Source of the DNA: Peltaster fructicola
Taxonomy: Eukaryota; Ascomycota; Dothideomycetes
Assembly (NCBI GenBank): GCA_001592805.2
Contig: CP051140.1
Location: forward strand, 310,001 to 374,000
Length of the DNA stretch: 64,000 bases
Direction: 5' to 3'
The position numbers and the translations under genes were made by a program. Positions 42,320 through 51,901 of the stretch are shown piece by piece (position 1 is the first letter of the stretch; each line of letters starts with the position of its first letter). The notes under the pieces were generated by a model. The model was given only the letters and a program-made list of their open reading frames with translations, searched no databases and had not been told where the DNA came from.

Positions 42320-44586
42320 CTAAGTCAGATCAAATGGACGAGATTCTGTGCCTATCGACTTGCCCAAGATTCCTCCTCCTCCCCCTCGATATCGACTTGT
42401 ATAGTAAGCAGACGATGCAGGGCCTGCAGCTCGCCAAGTATCGGTCACCGTTCGCTGCTGGTGATCTAACGTATGAGATGAGGATCTTGACGACTCCCTG
42501 GAGCCTCGATGACGCCATCGGCCGTCTTTGCTCTTCTGACGCTTGTCAGTTTGTCTCCACCATGAGCTGCAATTGCTACTGACTGCTGGGCGTTTACCGA
42601 ATAGGTCTCGACGATGACCAGGAAATGAAGATGGTGGCGGCATCAAGGACCAGTCTTTCGCAGGTCCAGGTGCCCAAGGCTCGCCAAATCTGCGCTTTGA
42701 AGGTTGCGCCGCTCGACGATCAGCGTTCGGCATCCGTGATGATGAAGCCACGGCCTTGTCTTGCTGAGCGCGTGGGCCTGTCGGTACTGGCCTTATGTTG
42801 GCAGAGATAGCAGCACTCTCCTTATCCGGCAGTGCAGCATCGCAAAAGACTGTTGGCTCAATCGTGGTGGCAATCATCCCTGATGCAGCTCCAGTCGTTG
42901 CAGCTAGGCTGTGGTCGTCCGCTGCGATGTGAGCTGCCGACATGGCTCTCTCTTTCTTCTTTCTTTCCTTCTTGCGTCGTTTCCTCTCTGCTTTCTCCTT
43001 TTTGCTCATCGCTTGACTCCTTTCAGTCCGTGCAGCCATGCACGACGGGCCTGCGAGGACATGATGGGTGTCGATTCTAGTCTGAAGATCTGGTGCGCCA
43101 GAAACGATCGAGCTACCTAATGGTGAGGAACCGTCTTGACTCATTGGCGTTAATGGGCCAACTGTGGCACTGCTGGCTGGTACCTGGTCGCTGTGTCCTT
43201 GACTTGCTGCTCTTCCCTCGTTTGTGCGGACTACTGCACTCCTCGGCGCTAGAGGTGACGATGGAACGAAGTCAACTTCCGACGTCGCGACCCGTCCAGG
43301 ATTGTTGAGGACTCGTTCGAAAGCAGCAGCTATCGCCTGAGGCGTCTTCAACGCTGCCTTACGTGCACGCAGTGCTGCTGTGGCGGAGTTGTTCTCGGAA
43401 TGCTGAGGCATATCTGCCAACATTGGACTAGTCGTTGGTGTAACGAATGGCGGCTCTTCTGACAGCGATGCATTACGGTTGTGATTGGCCACAGTAGGAC
43501 TTTCAATGTCGCTTTCTTGCTCACTTTCTATCCTATAGTTGACCCTTGGGGCACGAGGAGAACGTGGAGTGCTGACCGAGATGATGTCGCAAAGATCCTC
43601 GTCAAGGAGGCGCTCTTCAGAAGGTGTAGGAGCTGGTGATGATCAGTCAAAAGTATTGAACGAGCGTCGTGAATCATACTTCGCTTGTACAAGCTACAGG
43701 CTAGTGACTTGCTAGCATAGTGACAAGAAGCACATGCATCTCCCGACCAGGTACCAGCACTGAGGGGTACGACACAACCTATGAAGGTTCCTCGGCCGCC
43801 ACGGCAAGCGTTGCACGGTTCTTGACAGCGTGTGCCCGTCGCCTGCACCAGAATAGCGTTGCATTGTGGAGCTTGCAACTTCCATCTCTTCTTGACAGTC
43901 TGGCCTTTGTCAAAGTACGAAGTATGAGACAGAACAGCTCGTGCTTGACTTAGTCTGAGCATGGTTTTGACCTGCTTCGAATGTCTCTTCTTCTTCTTGG
44001 CGTGCTTACGAACAGGTTTGAAGATGTCCTTACCAGGATGTCTCTCTGCATAAGGAGTGCTCTCGAGGCTTTCAAGGAAGTCTTTCCGTTCGCCACTACT
44101 CATAGCGTAGCCCGCATTGAGATTGCAGCTCTCCAAGTTCTCGATCAGGTGAGGAGAGTCTCTGACGACTCTCTCGGGCACCCAAGTCGGTTCCCATGTT
44201 ACACTCACATGTCCTGGTTTCTCAACGCTAGCTCTGGAATTCTGGATGTCCCAGCGAGTGCCAGCAACCCTCACATATTGCCTTCCACCAATATCAACAA
44301 TGTCTCGCGGGTCGATGTCGATAGAGCTGTACCGTGCCAGGTACGAGGTTTCACCAGCCTCGATCTTCCAGTCAAGCAAGCAGTCGATCGTCCATGTTTG
44401 GCTTCGCAGCAGATCTCTTTCCTGCTCTTGCCGAGTACTGCCAGCCGTTGCGACAGTCTCAGCTGATGACCGGACCAATGCGGTTGAGGTGGATGGTGTG
44501 TCTGTTCGGAGTGGATCAGTAGTGCTGAAGAATGATGTGCTAGAGCGTACCTGACTCTCTAGCACGCCGTTTCCTACGCCTAGCAT
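42320..44586 (-). CDS. DUF3716 protein with chromo-like N-terminal segment
   Basis: Two exons (44586-43680 and 43632-42320) around a 47-nt intron with branch-like CTGAT; the joined frame is open and gives 739 aa. The N-terminal third has a segment beginning WTIDCLLDWKIEAG and running to VTWEPTWVPE that resembles a chromodomain-like fold by pattern only. A basic KKKKRH cluster follows. The DUF3716 Cys motif (ARG-type CxxxCxxC, then CVVP, CASCHY, CS) lies at about residues 260-300; such motifs are found in fungal nuclear-looking proteins and probably bind zinc. The C-terminal half is Ser/Pro/Lys-rich, includes a long basic stretch (KKEKAERKRRKKERKKKE) and looks disordered. A nuclear, chromatin-associated role is an inference. 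The first ATG of the open frame is used; a further upstream exon cannot be excluded. Confidence 0.75.
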
Positions 44587-45558
44587 TTCTTTCTGACGCT
44601 TTCGCCATGACAGTGGTTATTGGGACAGCCAGACGCTGTGAATGTCAAAGCACAGTATGACTGTGATCTGGAGTGTCTGTATCAACTTCCACGAGGAGCA
44701 GCCACACACGACGGCCGCCTGTGTCCGGATGAACAGCACGCGTCTGCCCTGCTATAGTGGTTGCGTTTGTCGATACCTCGGGAAGACGCCAAATGCGTGG
44801 CTGGTCTTGTGCGCGCATCGCCAGCTCGTTTCATGCAAGATACCGCGTGCAGTGGTTCGACTCCTGTTACGTGCAGATCAGTCGAGCCAACTAGAGATGC
44901 TCATCGAGTCGACTCCCGCGCCTTTGACTCTGCGGACATGGGTGAGAGCAGTCAGAGTGCCATTGTGTGACCGTGGCATTGACTTGAGCGCTGGTGAGGA
45001 CCGTGGGCGAACGGCTCCGGACGGTAACTACTCGTGAGACAAGCTGCGAGACCGATTAGGGAATATGTGACGAGGTACTGTTAGCGAACGGAGTGGACGA
45101 AACTATGCAGAAAATGACAGGTCAACTGGATGATTGACCTGCTTGAACTCAAAAGGAAAGTAGTCACTATCAATACACGGCCGCGAGAAGTAAATACCTC
45201 ACGACAGATCAGTGACCTACCATTCTCTCCCACATGACTTCAAGTCAGTGATCGGTCCTCAAATTTGCAGATTGGGCTTGCTGGTGGTTTTGGGATAGAG
45301 AAAGCTTCATGACGATGAGGATGTTGTGCTGCGGGAGTTGTCCCGGTCGGCACAAAGCTACTGCGAGAAGGGCGCTTGAGGCAGGCATTGTGCTGGAAGT
45401 AGAGATGACAGGTAAATGCAGGGAAGCACGTCTGTAGCGCACAATTAAAAAATGCCGAATGGGACTGGTAGAGCGATGTGAGTCAATAATGTGATGACTT
45501 ATGATATGCTAGATAGATCTCCAGTCACGCCTGGTCGACCACTCTCTGATACCTAGAC
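44587..45558. promoter_or_regulatory. Divergent intergenic region
   Basis: 972 bp between divergent genes. It must hold two promoters. No recognisable core elements or genes were found; a tRNA-like B-box at about 44856 was examined and rejected. Confidence 0.4.
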
Positions 45559-46761
45559 ATGAGCAAGGCAGCTGAGCAAAATGGCGAGGTGGCAAAGACA
45601 ATGGTCAGGTCAGATTTAAAGCGTCATGAGCCTGTTAGTAGCCAGAACGAGGCAGCCTCGATGTCTGGCCCTTCGAGAAGCAAACGCCTCAAGATGGAGA
45701 GCGTAGATATGCAGACAGCACACCACAACGTTATTCGATCTCCTTTCCAATCGCCGTGCAAAGGAGGCGACATGGAGTCCGATGTGAAGACTTTTCTCAC
45801 ACCAGATCCTCGCAACCAAGCAATCGACGATATCCTTCGATCCATGTCTTCTGGAATGACGAACAACAACTTTCGAGACGCTGCCGCTGAGCAGTTGCTG
45901 GAGCTCGCCATCGGACACAATTTGGATATGCTGCCTGGTGAAACGACACTCATTGAGAGTCGAGACAGACTTCTCAAGAGCGGGATGATCCAACAGGAGG
46001 ATCTCGAAAGTGCTTGGTCCCGGATACAACACTGCTTTGCCGTTCAGTGTGCTCGATGGATGGACATTGCTGATGGCGGAGAGCCTGGCGCACGCTTTAC
46101 CAGTGTTGCGGTAGAAGATTGCACGAAGTGGCCAGCAGAGACCGGTATGGTATGAAGTCCTTCAGATGACGGAGACTGACTTCGAGCAGTTGACGCTGCG
46201 CTGCTAGCTTCATCCGAGGACACGTCAGACTCCGAAAGTGATGGTGCCTTTACCGACAGCGCTGACTCGAGCTCGGGGGATTCTGAAGACTCTGACGATA
46301 CTTATGGCCAACACGCCACTGGCGAGGACCAAGCCATCCCATCTGAGCCAGCTCATGGCAACACAGGCGGAGTCTCCTCTCATGCACGATACAAAGGAGT
46401 CGAATGGAGACGAGACGCACCGAGATTACGACATGTTGGACAAAGCGACGGCGACCACATAATCGCAACTGGATGTGGCTGCGGCAAGAATCTGTACTAC
46501 GCTGTGGTCGTTGATCTGCTTCGAAGTGCTGGAATACCTGTGCAGCAGGCGTCGCGCCGTAACAACAGTTGGCTGGAGCGCAAGTTAAGACAGATGTACG
46601 AGCTCCTGGAGAAAGGCGAGAAAGATCGCTGGGGTCGGTTGAATGGCAAGCGGAAGAAGGACGGTAGACAACAGGTGCCGTATATGGAGGTCCAGAAGTT
46701 GATGGAGCGAGTGCAGCTTGAGAAGGACTTACCCCCGTTGATCAAGCACTTCGCATTGTAG
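45559..46761 (+). CDS. Hypothetical protein, probably nuclear
   Basis: Two exons (45559-46144 and 46190-46761) around a 45-nt intron; 385 aa. I do not recognise the family. The N-terminal ~75 residues are polar and basic with an SKRLK-type nuclear-signal candidate. Residues about 80-190 are helical and look like a folded domain (EQLLELAIGHNLDMLPG, ESAWSRIQHCFAVQCARWMD). An acidic Ser/Asp-rich linker (DTSDSESDGAFTDSADSSS) follows the intron. The C-terminal ~120 residues form a second conserved-looking domain: DHIIATGCGCGKNLYYAVVVDLLRSAG, NNSWLERKLRQMYELLEKGE, and an ending PPLIKHFAL. The two terminal domains and acidic linker suggest a nucleic-acid or chromatin partner, but that is speculation. 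It converges on the Fmp32-like gene with only 41 bp between stop codons. Confidence 0.75.
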
Positions 46762-46802
46762 CAGGATATCGAGCATTCGCCAATCCGGGTAGAGGTATTG
46801 TA

Positions 46803-47567
46803 TCACATCAATAGTCTCCACACACCGAGAATGATGGCAGCTGTTCCAGTACAGACACCCATCAGCCACTGTAGTGTGCTGAACTTCACAGCTTCTAGTC
46901 GTTCTCGCAGAGCTGCCGTCTCTTGCTCAATTCGTGTTTCAGTCTCTTTGATCTTCATCTCTTGGGAATTTGCCTCTTCTCGTATGCGTCCCTTCTCCAG
47001 GTTCAGGTCCAGTCTCACACTCGCTTGTGTCCTCTGTACCTCGTCTCTGAGTCTGCTGTTCAGCTTCGCAAGATCGTTGGTCAGCTTCTCGTGGCTTGTT
47101 CTTGTCAGACTCGATTCTGTGGTGTCTGCTGAGAGCAGTTCTGAGCGCAGTTTGGCAAAGTCGACCTTTTGTGTATACGTGGCCTTCTCCTGATCTTCCC
47201 GCAGTACCATGGTTCGTGTGAGGTTCTGTATCGACTCTTCGATGACGTCTGACAGCACCTTCATCATCGCGACTGCTTGTTCTTCGCTGAACCCTTCTGC
47301 TTGGAGTCGTTGCACAAACTTGAGGGTGTCAAAATGGTGGTCTTTTGCTTGTACACTAGTGCGTGAGAAAGGTCTAATGTGTTGGAGAACGGATGGAGAT
47401 GGCTGAGAAGCAAAGACAGGGCGTGTAGATGTTGTTGCTGATACCCTGAGAGGTGTGTCGTTGGTAAGGTGTATTGAGCTCCGCATGATCAGGCGTCTCT
47501 GTGTACCATCGCGTAAGGAGGCCAAAGACCGGCTGGCCATCGTAGGGTGTAGTAGTCGCTGTGCCAT
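46803..47567 (-). CDS. Fmp32/MCUR1-like mitochondrial coiled-coil protein (DUF1640)
   Basis: Single exon, 254 aa from the ATG at 47567. Yeast Fmp32 helps assemble cytochrome c oxidase, and animal MCUR1/CCDC90 relatives act at the inner mitochondrial membrane. The first ~70 residues are rich in Arg, Ser and Thr without acids, fitting a mitochondrial presequence (a cleavage-like site RPFSRTS is near 70). The family core starts FDTLKFVQRLQAEGFSEEQAVAMMKVLSDVI. A long coiled coil follows (KLTNDLAKLNSRLRDEVQR, ETETRIEQETAALRERLE). A single C-terminal helix (WLMGVCTGTAAIILGVWRLL) anchors it in the membrane. An in-frame extension upstream to 47660 lacks presequence character. Length and layout match the family. 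Confidence 0.88.
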   Translation of the reverse strand: MAQRLLHPTMASRSLASLRDGTQRRLIMRSSIHLTNDTPLRVSATTSTRPVFASQPSPSVLQHIRPFSRTSVQAKDHHFDTLKFVQRLQAEGFSEEQAVAMMKVLSDVIEESIQNLTRTMVLREDQEKATYTQKVDFAKLRSELLSADTTESSLTRTSHEKLTNDLAKLNSRLRDEVQRTQASVRLDLNLEKGRIREEANSQEMKIKETETRIEQETAALRERLEAVKFSTLQWLMGVCTGTAAIILGVWRLLM

Positions 47568-48296
47568 GGTGACCAGCTGAGTGTTTTGCGATGTGTTGTG
47601 TCTCTGATCGTGTTCCGCAAACATATGACCTCGACTGGTGGCCCGTGCGGAGAGGGACAAAACATCTATACAACAACCATCGCTACCATCATGGTCTTGC
47701 CTGCAACTCTTCCGGTTCTGGTTCCATGCATGGCACAGCGTGGACTGAGTATCCTTATGTCATTGTCGTACAGCTCATACGGTAAGGCAGACAGCTATAG
47801 GCATGGCAAGAAATCACGATCCATGCTTGTTACCATGCTTACCATGGGTCCCGATCATCCTCTGGTCTCGGCATCGACTAGTCGTACTCAACCTGGATCT
47901 GCAGCATCCAGGAATATATCATCATGGTTAACTAGTGTACCTGGTGGCCAGGAGGATGACCATGGAGCAGCGATAGCACGGATTCCGCGGGCTCCGCTTT
48001 TCCTTGTCGTTCACCACATGACACTTCTCTTCTTCACTGACATCACAAGATCCTGCCTGCAGTATCAGGCATCCCACAGCATCAGAGGTTCCGCCACTGC
48101 CGTGATGTGACATGGAGAGCACGCCGTGACCATTCTCCAATGCAGTGGTAGACTTTCACAACGACACCATTGCTTGATGACTGGGAACGACTTCGATCGG
48201 CAATACCTCCGTCCAAGCTGCGTGGAAAAACGATATCCTCCTCACTCGAAGGAAGGCATCTGAGACATTGCCTACCACTGCACAAGAAACGGTATT
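47568..48296. promoter_or_regulatory. Divergent intergenic region
   Basis: 729 bp between the divergent Fmp32-like and Zn2Cys6 genes. No core promoter element or coding frame stands out. Confidence 0.4.
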
Positions 48297-50486
48297 ATGC
48301 CTCGAGTGAACGATATGCTGTCATCGGAAGAAGAGGAGTTGGACCAGGCGTCAAATCTGCCGATAGGACGAGCATGTGATCGTTGTCGGCAGCGCAAGGT
48401 AAACTCAGCAAGTCGTTATCATACTCTCGCTTACAGTTTTGTCAGATCCGGTGTGACAGGAGAACACCTTGCGCAAATTGCACAACTGCAAGGATTGAGT
48501 GCAATACAGCAGGTGTCAGACCACGTCAGCCTCGACAGAGAGTTCTCATCTCGTCAGAGTAGTACGTAGACGGGTACACCACCCATGACTTCGCTGACAT
48601 GATCCAGCGAGCGCAAGATCGATGATATCGGGAACAGACTGTCAACAATTGAACACACCTTGCAACGATTGATGACTGTAGTTGAGCAGCTTGCATCCAC
48701 GACTAAGACTGCTGGCAACCAGACATCTGCTACATCGTCAGTCACTCATGAAACAGTAGATCCACGGACTCCGGCCATAGACGAGAGATTATCACATTCC
48801 AGGACTCAGTGTGCGCCCACAGCACCTGTATCGATCATCAGTCTTGGAGACGACAACAAGGCCTCTACAGGTGATAGATCGCTCATCTCACACTCTCAAC
48901 AAGCACGCCAGCTACTCGAAGACCACCTGCGATCGCGGCCTTCGATGCTCAACGATCCCGAAGTTATCGCATCCAGAGCACAACTACACTCAGCCATTCA
49001 GCGCGCAGGGACGCTTCCTGGATCACACGTACAGGCAATACCTGAAGTCGAGTTGTCTCTGCCACCCTGGGAGCTTGTGTTGAGCGTTCTTCAGGAGTCC
49101 CGCGATGAGGAATCCGTGTTTTTCTTGATCTGGACGCCATTTTTCAATCCTGATGACTTTTTGGCCATGTGTCAGAACCTTTACACCCAACCTCACCACT
49201 GCAGTCTTCCTCGGAAGACCTTACTCTACGGCTGCCTCTATTATATGCTCTTCGAGTGGGCTAGCTCACGCCAACTCCAGGATGCGAGCTCCTGGCGACA
49301 GATTGAGATCTTTAGATCAAATTTTGAGTTCCGCCTCCATGAACAAAGGGCATTGTCGACAGTAGCTGACTTTGAAACCATACTGGCACTGGTCTTTGGC
49401 GCCGGCCATGCCGTTCAACAGGGCAATTTTGCGCAAGCTTGGGCTTGCAATACCTTGGCATCCCGATTATGTCAGTCTCTATGTTGGCACAAAAAGAGCA
49501 CCTCGGGGCAACCACAATCGAAGATGATCCTGTTCTGGGCCATCTACTACCTTGATCATACTCTGTCCCTTCGCCTGGGTCGACCATCGACCATACATGA
49601 CATTGACATTACCGTGGACTTACCAGAAAGGCCCAGCGAAGAGACTCATCGAGCATGGAGTGAATGGTTTCGAGTACTGATCGAAATTGCCAGGCTGCAT
49701 GGGCTGGTCTACGAGAAGCTATACAGTCCGGCATCGTTCTCGAAAACGCATGAGGAGCGGCTCAGCGTCTCTCGACACCTTGACAGCTGGTTACGTCGTA
49801 TCTCCGTGGACAACGCCAGCATAGCTGAGCACCCTGTCCACCGAAAACAACACATGTCCTTACTCCTCAAGTCGAACGCGATCGTCATCGGTTGTCTATT
49901 GACGTTGACACATCGGGCGGCATCTACAGGTCAGAGAGATGGCCAAGCTCTACACATCAATGAAGCCTGCCTCGAAGCAGCTCGAGCGACGATTCGGGGA
50001 CATCTGGACATCGTGTCGAACAGCAGTACACAAACCGGCAGCAGTGCCAGTGACTGTGTTCACTGGAGGATGTTGAATTGTCCTTCGACACCATTTCTGG
50101 TGCTCTTCTCGCATGTCATCTTCAGCTGCGATCAGAGCGATCTGGATCTGCTTGGTGCCTTTGTAGCCTCGCTCGATACATTGGCGTCCAATCTTGTCGT
50201 CAGACAACGAGAATCCATCGATCTTTTCCTGCAGCTCTGCAAGCCGTTCTACACTCTCGCTAATCACTATGTCAGGGCCTCCAGACAGCAGCCTGACACT
50301 AACCACAAGGATCTTTGGTCGTCGAACACACTTGAGGGGCATATGCCTACCTATCTGGACACGAATACGCTGACCGACCCAAACTTCAGCTTCCTGCCAC
50401 CTGAGCTGTTTGATGCATGGCTTGCTGGTACGCAGGATCTCGATCTTTTCGACTGGCCAAGCATAGATATGACGACGCATGCATGA
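48297..50486 (+). CDS. Zn2Cys6 transcription factor with fungal-specific TF domain
   Basis: Three exons: 48297-48398, 48446-48558 and 48608-50486; introns of 47 and 49 nt; 697 aa. The zinc cluster is split by the first intron: ACDRCRQRK before it and IRCDRRTPCANC...IEC after it, together giving the CX2CX6C and CX2CX6C pattern of Gal4-type regulators. A short linker and a coiled-coil dimerisation stretch (IGNRLSTIEHTLQRLMTVVEQL) follow. The middle homology region (about residues 180-480) has the typical AWACNTLASRLCQSL, FWAIYYLDHTLSLRLGRPSTIHDIDITVDLP block. The C-terminus has aromatic and acidic residues suitable for activation (DLFDWPSIDM). It is a nuclear DNA-binding regulator. The RTA1 gene lies next on the same strand, so a local regulatory link is possible but unproven. 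Confidence 0.9.
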
Positions 50487-50974
50487 TGTGCTAGAGCATC
50501 TAAGCAGTCTCACGTCTGCGTCCTTTCAATGTCCCGATTGTGTTCGGCGTATTGGGTCAGGCCTAGCACATGAACAACAGCAGTAGATCTTCAGCATGGC
50601 CACATTGCTTCACATTAACCGCTCCACTTGACGGATAGGAGGCAGACTCAGAAGAGTCTAGTAGATCTCGGATACGTGCAACTATATGGAGCCACTTCGA
50701 TGATCGCGAGATTTTCGTCTTATGCTTGAAACCGATAAAACAGGACATGTACATTATGTCGGTATAAGGCCCCTTCGACACTACCCTTTGCTGTGTACAG
50801 AGTAGGGTATACACTATACTGATCCTTCGCTGCATTTAGGCTTCTGATGACGGAGGTCGCGCATCCCGTCTGTCTCTCAATGACAACATACTCTTGGGTT
50901 GTCCATGTCCATATAAAAGAAGCTATCCTTCCTCACAGCCTAGTCGGAACTATACACAACGTCAAAGAGCAACT
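50487..50974. promoter_or_regulatory. Intergenic, RTA1 promoter region
   Basis: 488 bp. Contains a good TATA box at 50912-50919 and a pyrimidine-rich stretch between it and the ATG. Nothing else is supported. Confidence 0.45.
50912..50919 (+). promoter_or_regulatory. TATA box of the RTA1-like gene
   Basis: TATAAAAG lies 56 bp upstream of the chosen ATG at 50975, a canonical fungal spacing. It supports that start over the in-frame codon at 50894, which lies upstream of the TATA box. Confidence 0.6.
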
Positions 50975-51892
50975 ATGTCGACTCCAGGCTGCACTAAAGA
51001 CACCTGTCCACCATCTGCATCAATTTATGGGTATCGAGCCAGTCTGCCAGCCTCGATCATCTTCCTGGTTATCTTTGCTATATCTGGGATTCTGCACCTT
51101 GCCATAGCCAGGAGAACGTGGTTCTTCGCTTGTGTCATGGCGATAGGTTGTGCTTTTGAGGTTTTGGGGTACATAGCGAAGCTCTTGCTTTGGAACGATC
51201 CCTTCTCTGACGTCGGTTTTAAGATCAGTGTCGTCTGTCTTACGCTGGCACCGGCGTTCTTCTCGGCCGCCATCTATTGGACGTTGAAGCATCTTACGCT
51301 GACCATTGATCCGAACTTGAATCGCTTCAATCCATCGTGGTACACCTGGATCTTTATCTCCTGCGACATCTTCAGCATTGTGCTCCAAGCAATCGGTGGC
51401 GGTGTTGGAGCTGCTGCAACGAGCCAATCCCAGCTAGATGTCAGCACAGGTCTACTTATAACTGGTCTCTCAACACAGGTGGCTACTCTTCTCGCCTTTG
51501 GAGGGTGCGCTGCAGACTATGGTCTTCGTGTATGGAGGAGAGGCACCTCAAACAGCATCGTCAACTTCAAGCTGTTCTTGACGGCCTTGGCGGTCGCATA
51601 CCTGATGATCTTATTACGCTGTGCATATCGTGTGGCAGAGCTCTCGAAAGGTTGGGGATCAGATAACACCATCCTGCGCGAACAGAGTCTCTTCATCGGT
51701 CTCGACAGTGTGCCATGTGCCTTGGCAACGATCGTCCTCAACATCTGGCATCCTGGACATCACTTTATGCGGCGGGAGGGCTTCCAGGACAAGACAATTG
51801 AGACGAGCAGTGTTCACAACGCTGCCCTGGAACGAAAGGAGTCTGAGGGTGCGTTCGGTGGCAGCGTTCAAGCGTCCCGTTCGCTCGAATAG
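50975..51892 (+). CDS. RTA1-like seven-helix lipid-translocating exporter
   Basis: Single exon, 305 aa, typical for the family. RTA1/RSB1 proteins are seven-helix membrane proteins tied to resistance to toxic lipids and sterol-pathway drugs, and to sphingoid-base export. Family landmarks are present: a short N-terminus ending YGYRAS; helix 1 (SLPASIIFLVIFAISGILHL); the GCAFEVLGYIAK helix; LTLAPAFFSAAIYWTL; the FISCDIFSIVLQAIGGG motif, which is highly characteristic; LRCAYRVAEL; and a last helix followed by WHPGHHF. The C-terminal tail is polar. The start is set by the TATA box 56 bp upstream. An 8-bp inverted repeat spans the stop codon. Confidence 0.9.
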   Translation: MSTPGCTKDTCPPSASIYGYRASLPASIIFLVIFAISGILHLAIARRTWFFACVMAIGCAFEVLGYIAKLLLWNDPFSDVGFKISVVCLTLAPAFFSAAIYWTLKHLTLTIDPNLNRFNPSWYTWIFISCDIFSIVLQAIGGGVGAAATSQSQLDVSTGLLITGLSTQVATLLAFGGCAADYGLRVWRRGTSNSIVNFKLFLTALAVAYLMILLRCAYRVAELSKGWGSDNTILREQSLFIGLDSVPCALATIVLNIWHPGHHFMRREGFQDKTIETSSVHNAALERKESEGAFGGSVQASRSLE

Positions 51893-51901
51893 GTGCGAAC
51901 G
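51876..51901. other. Perfect 8-bp inverted repeat across the RTA1 stop codon
   Basis: CCGTTCGC at 51876-51883 and GCGAACGG at 51894-51901 are exact reverse complements around a 10-nt loop that contains the TAG stop. In RNA this could form a short GC-rich hairpin. A role is unproven and chance occurrence is possible. Confidence 0.45.

Noticed and set aside
44587-44610. Extra upstream exon for the DUF3716 gene starting at an ATG near 44607 with a basic N-terminus
   Set aside because: The only nearby donor-acceptor pair leaves an intron of 26 nt and a phase mismatch.
44845-44885. Sequence GGTTCGACTCC resembling a tRNA B-box
   Set aside because: The flanking bases do not pair into a T-stem, and no matching A-box or acceptor stem is found at the right distance.
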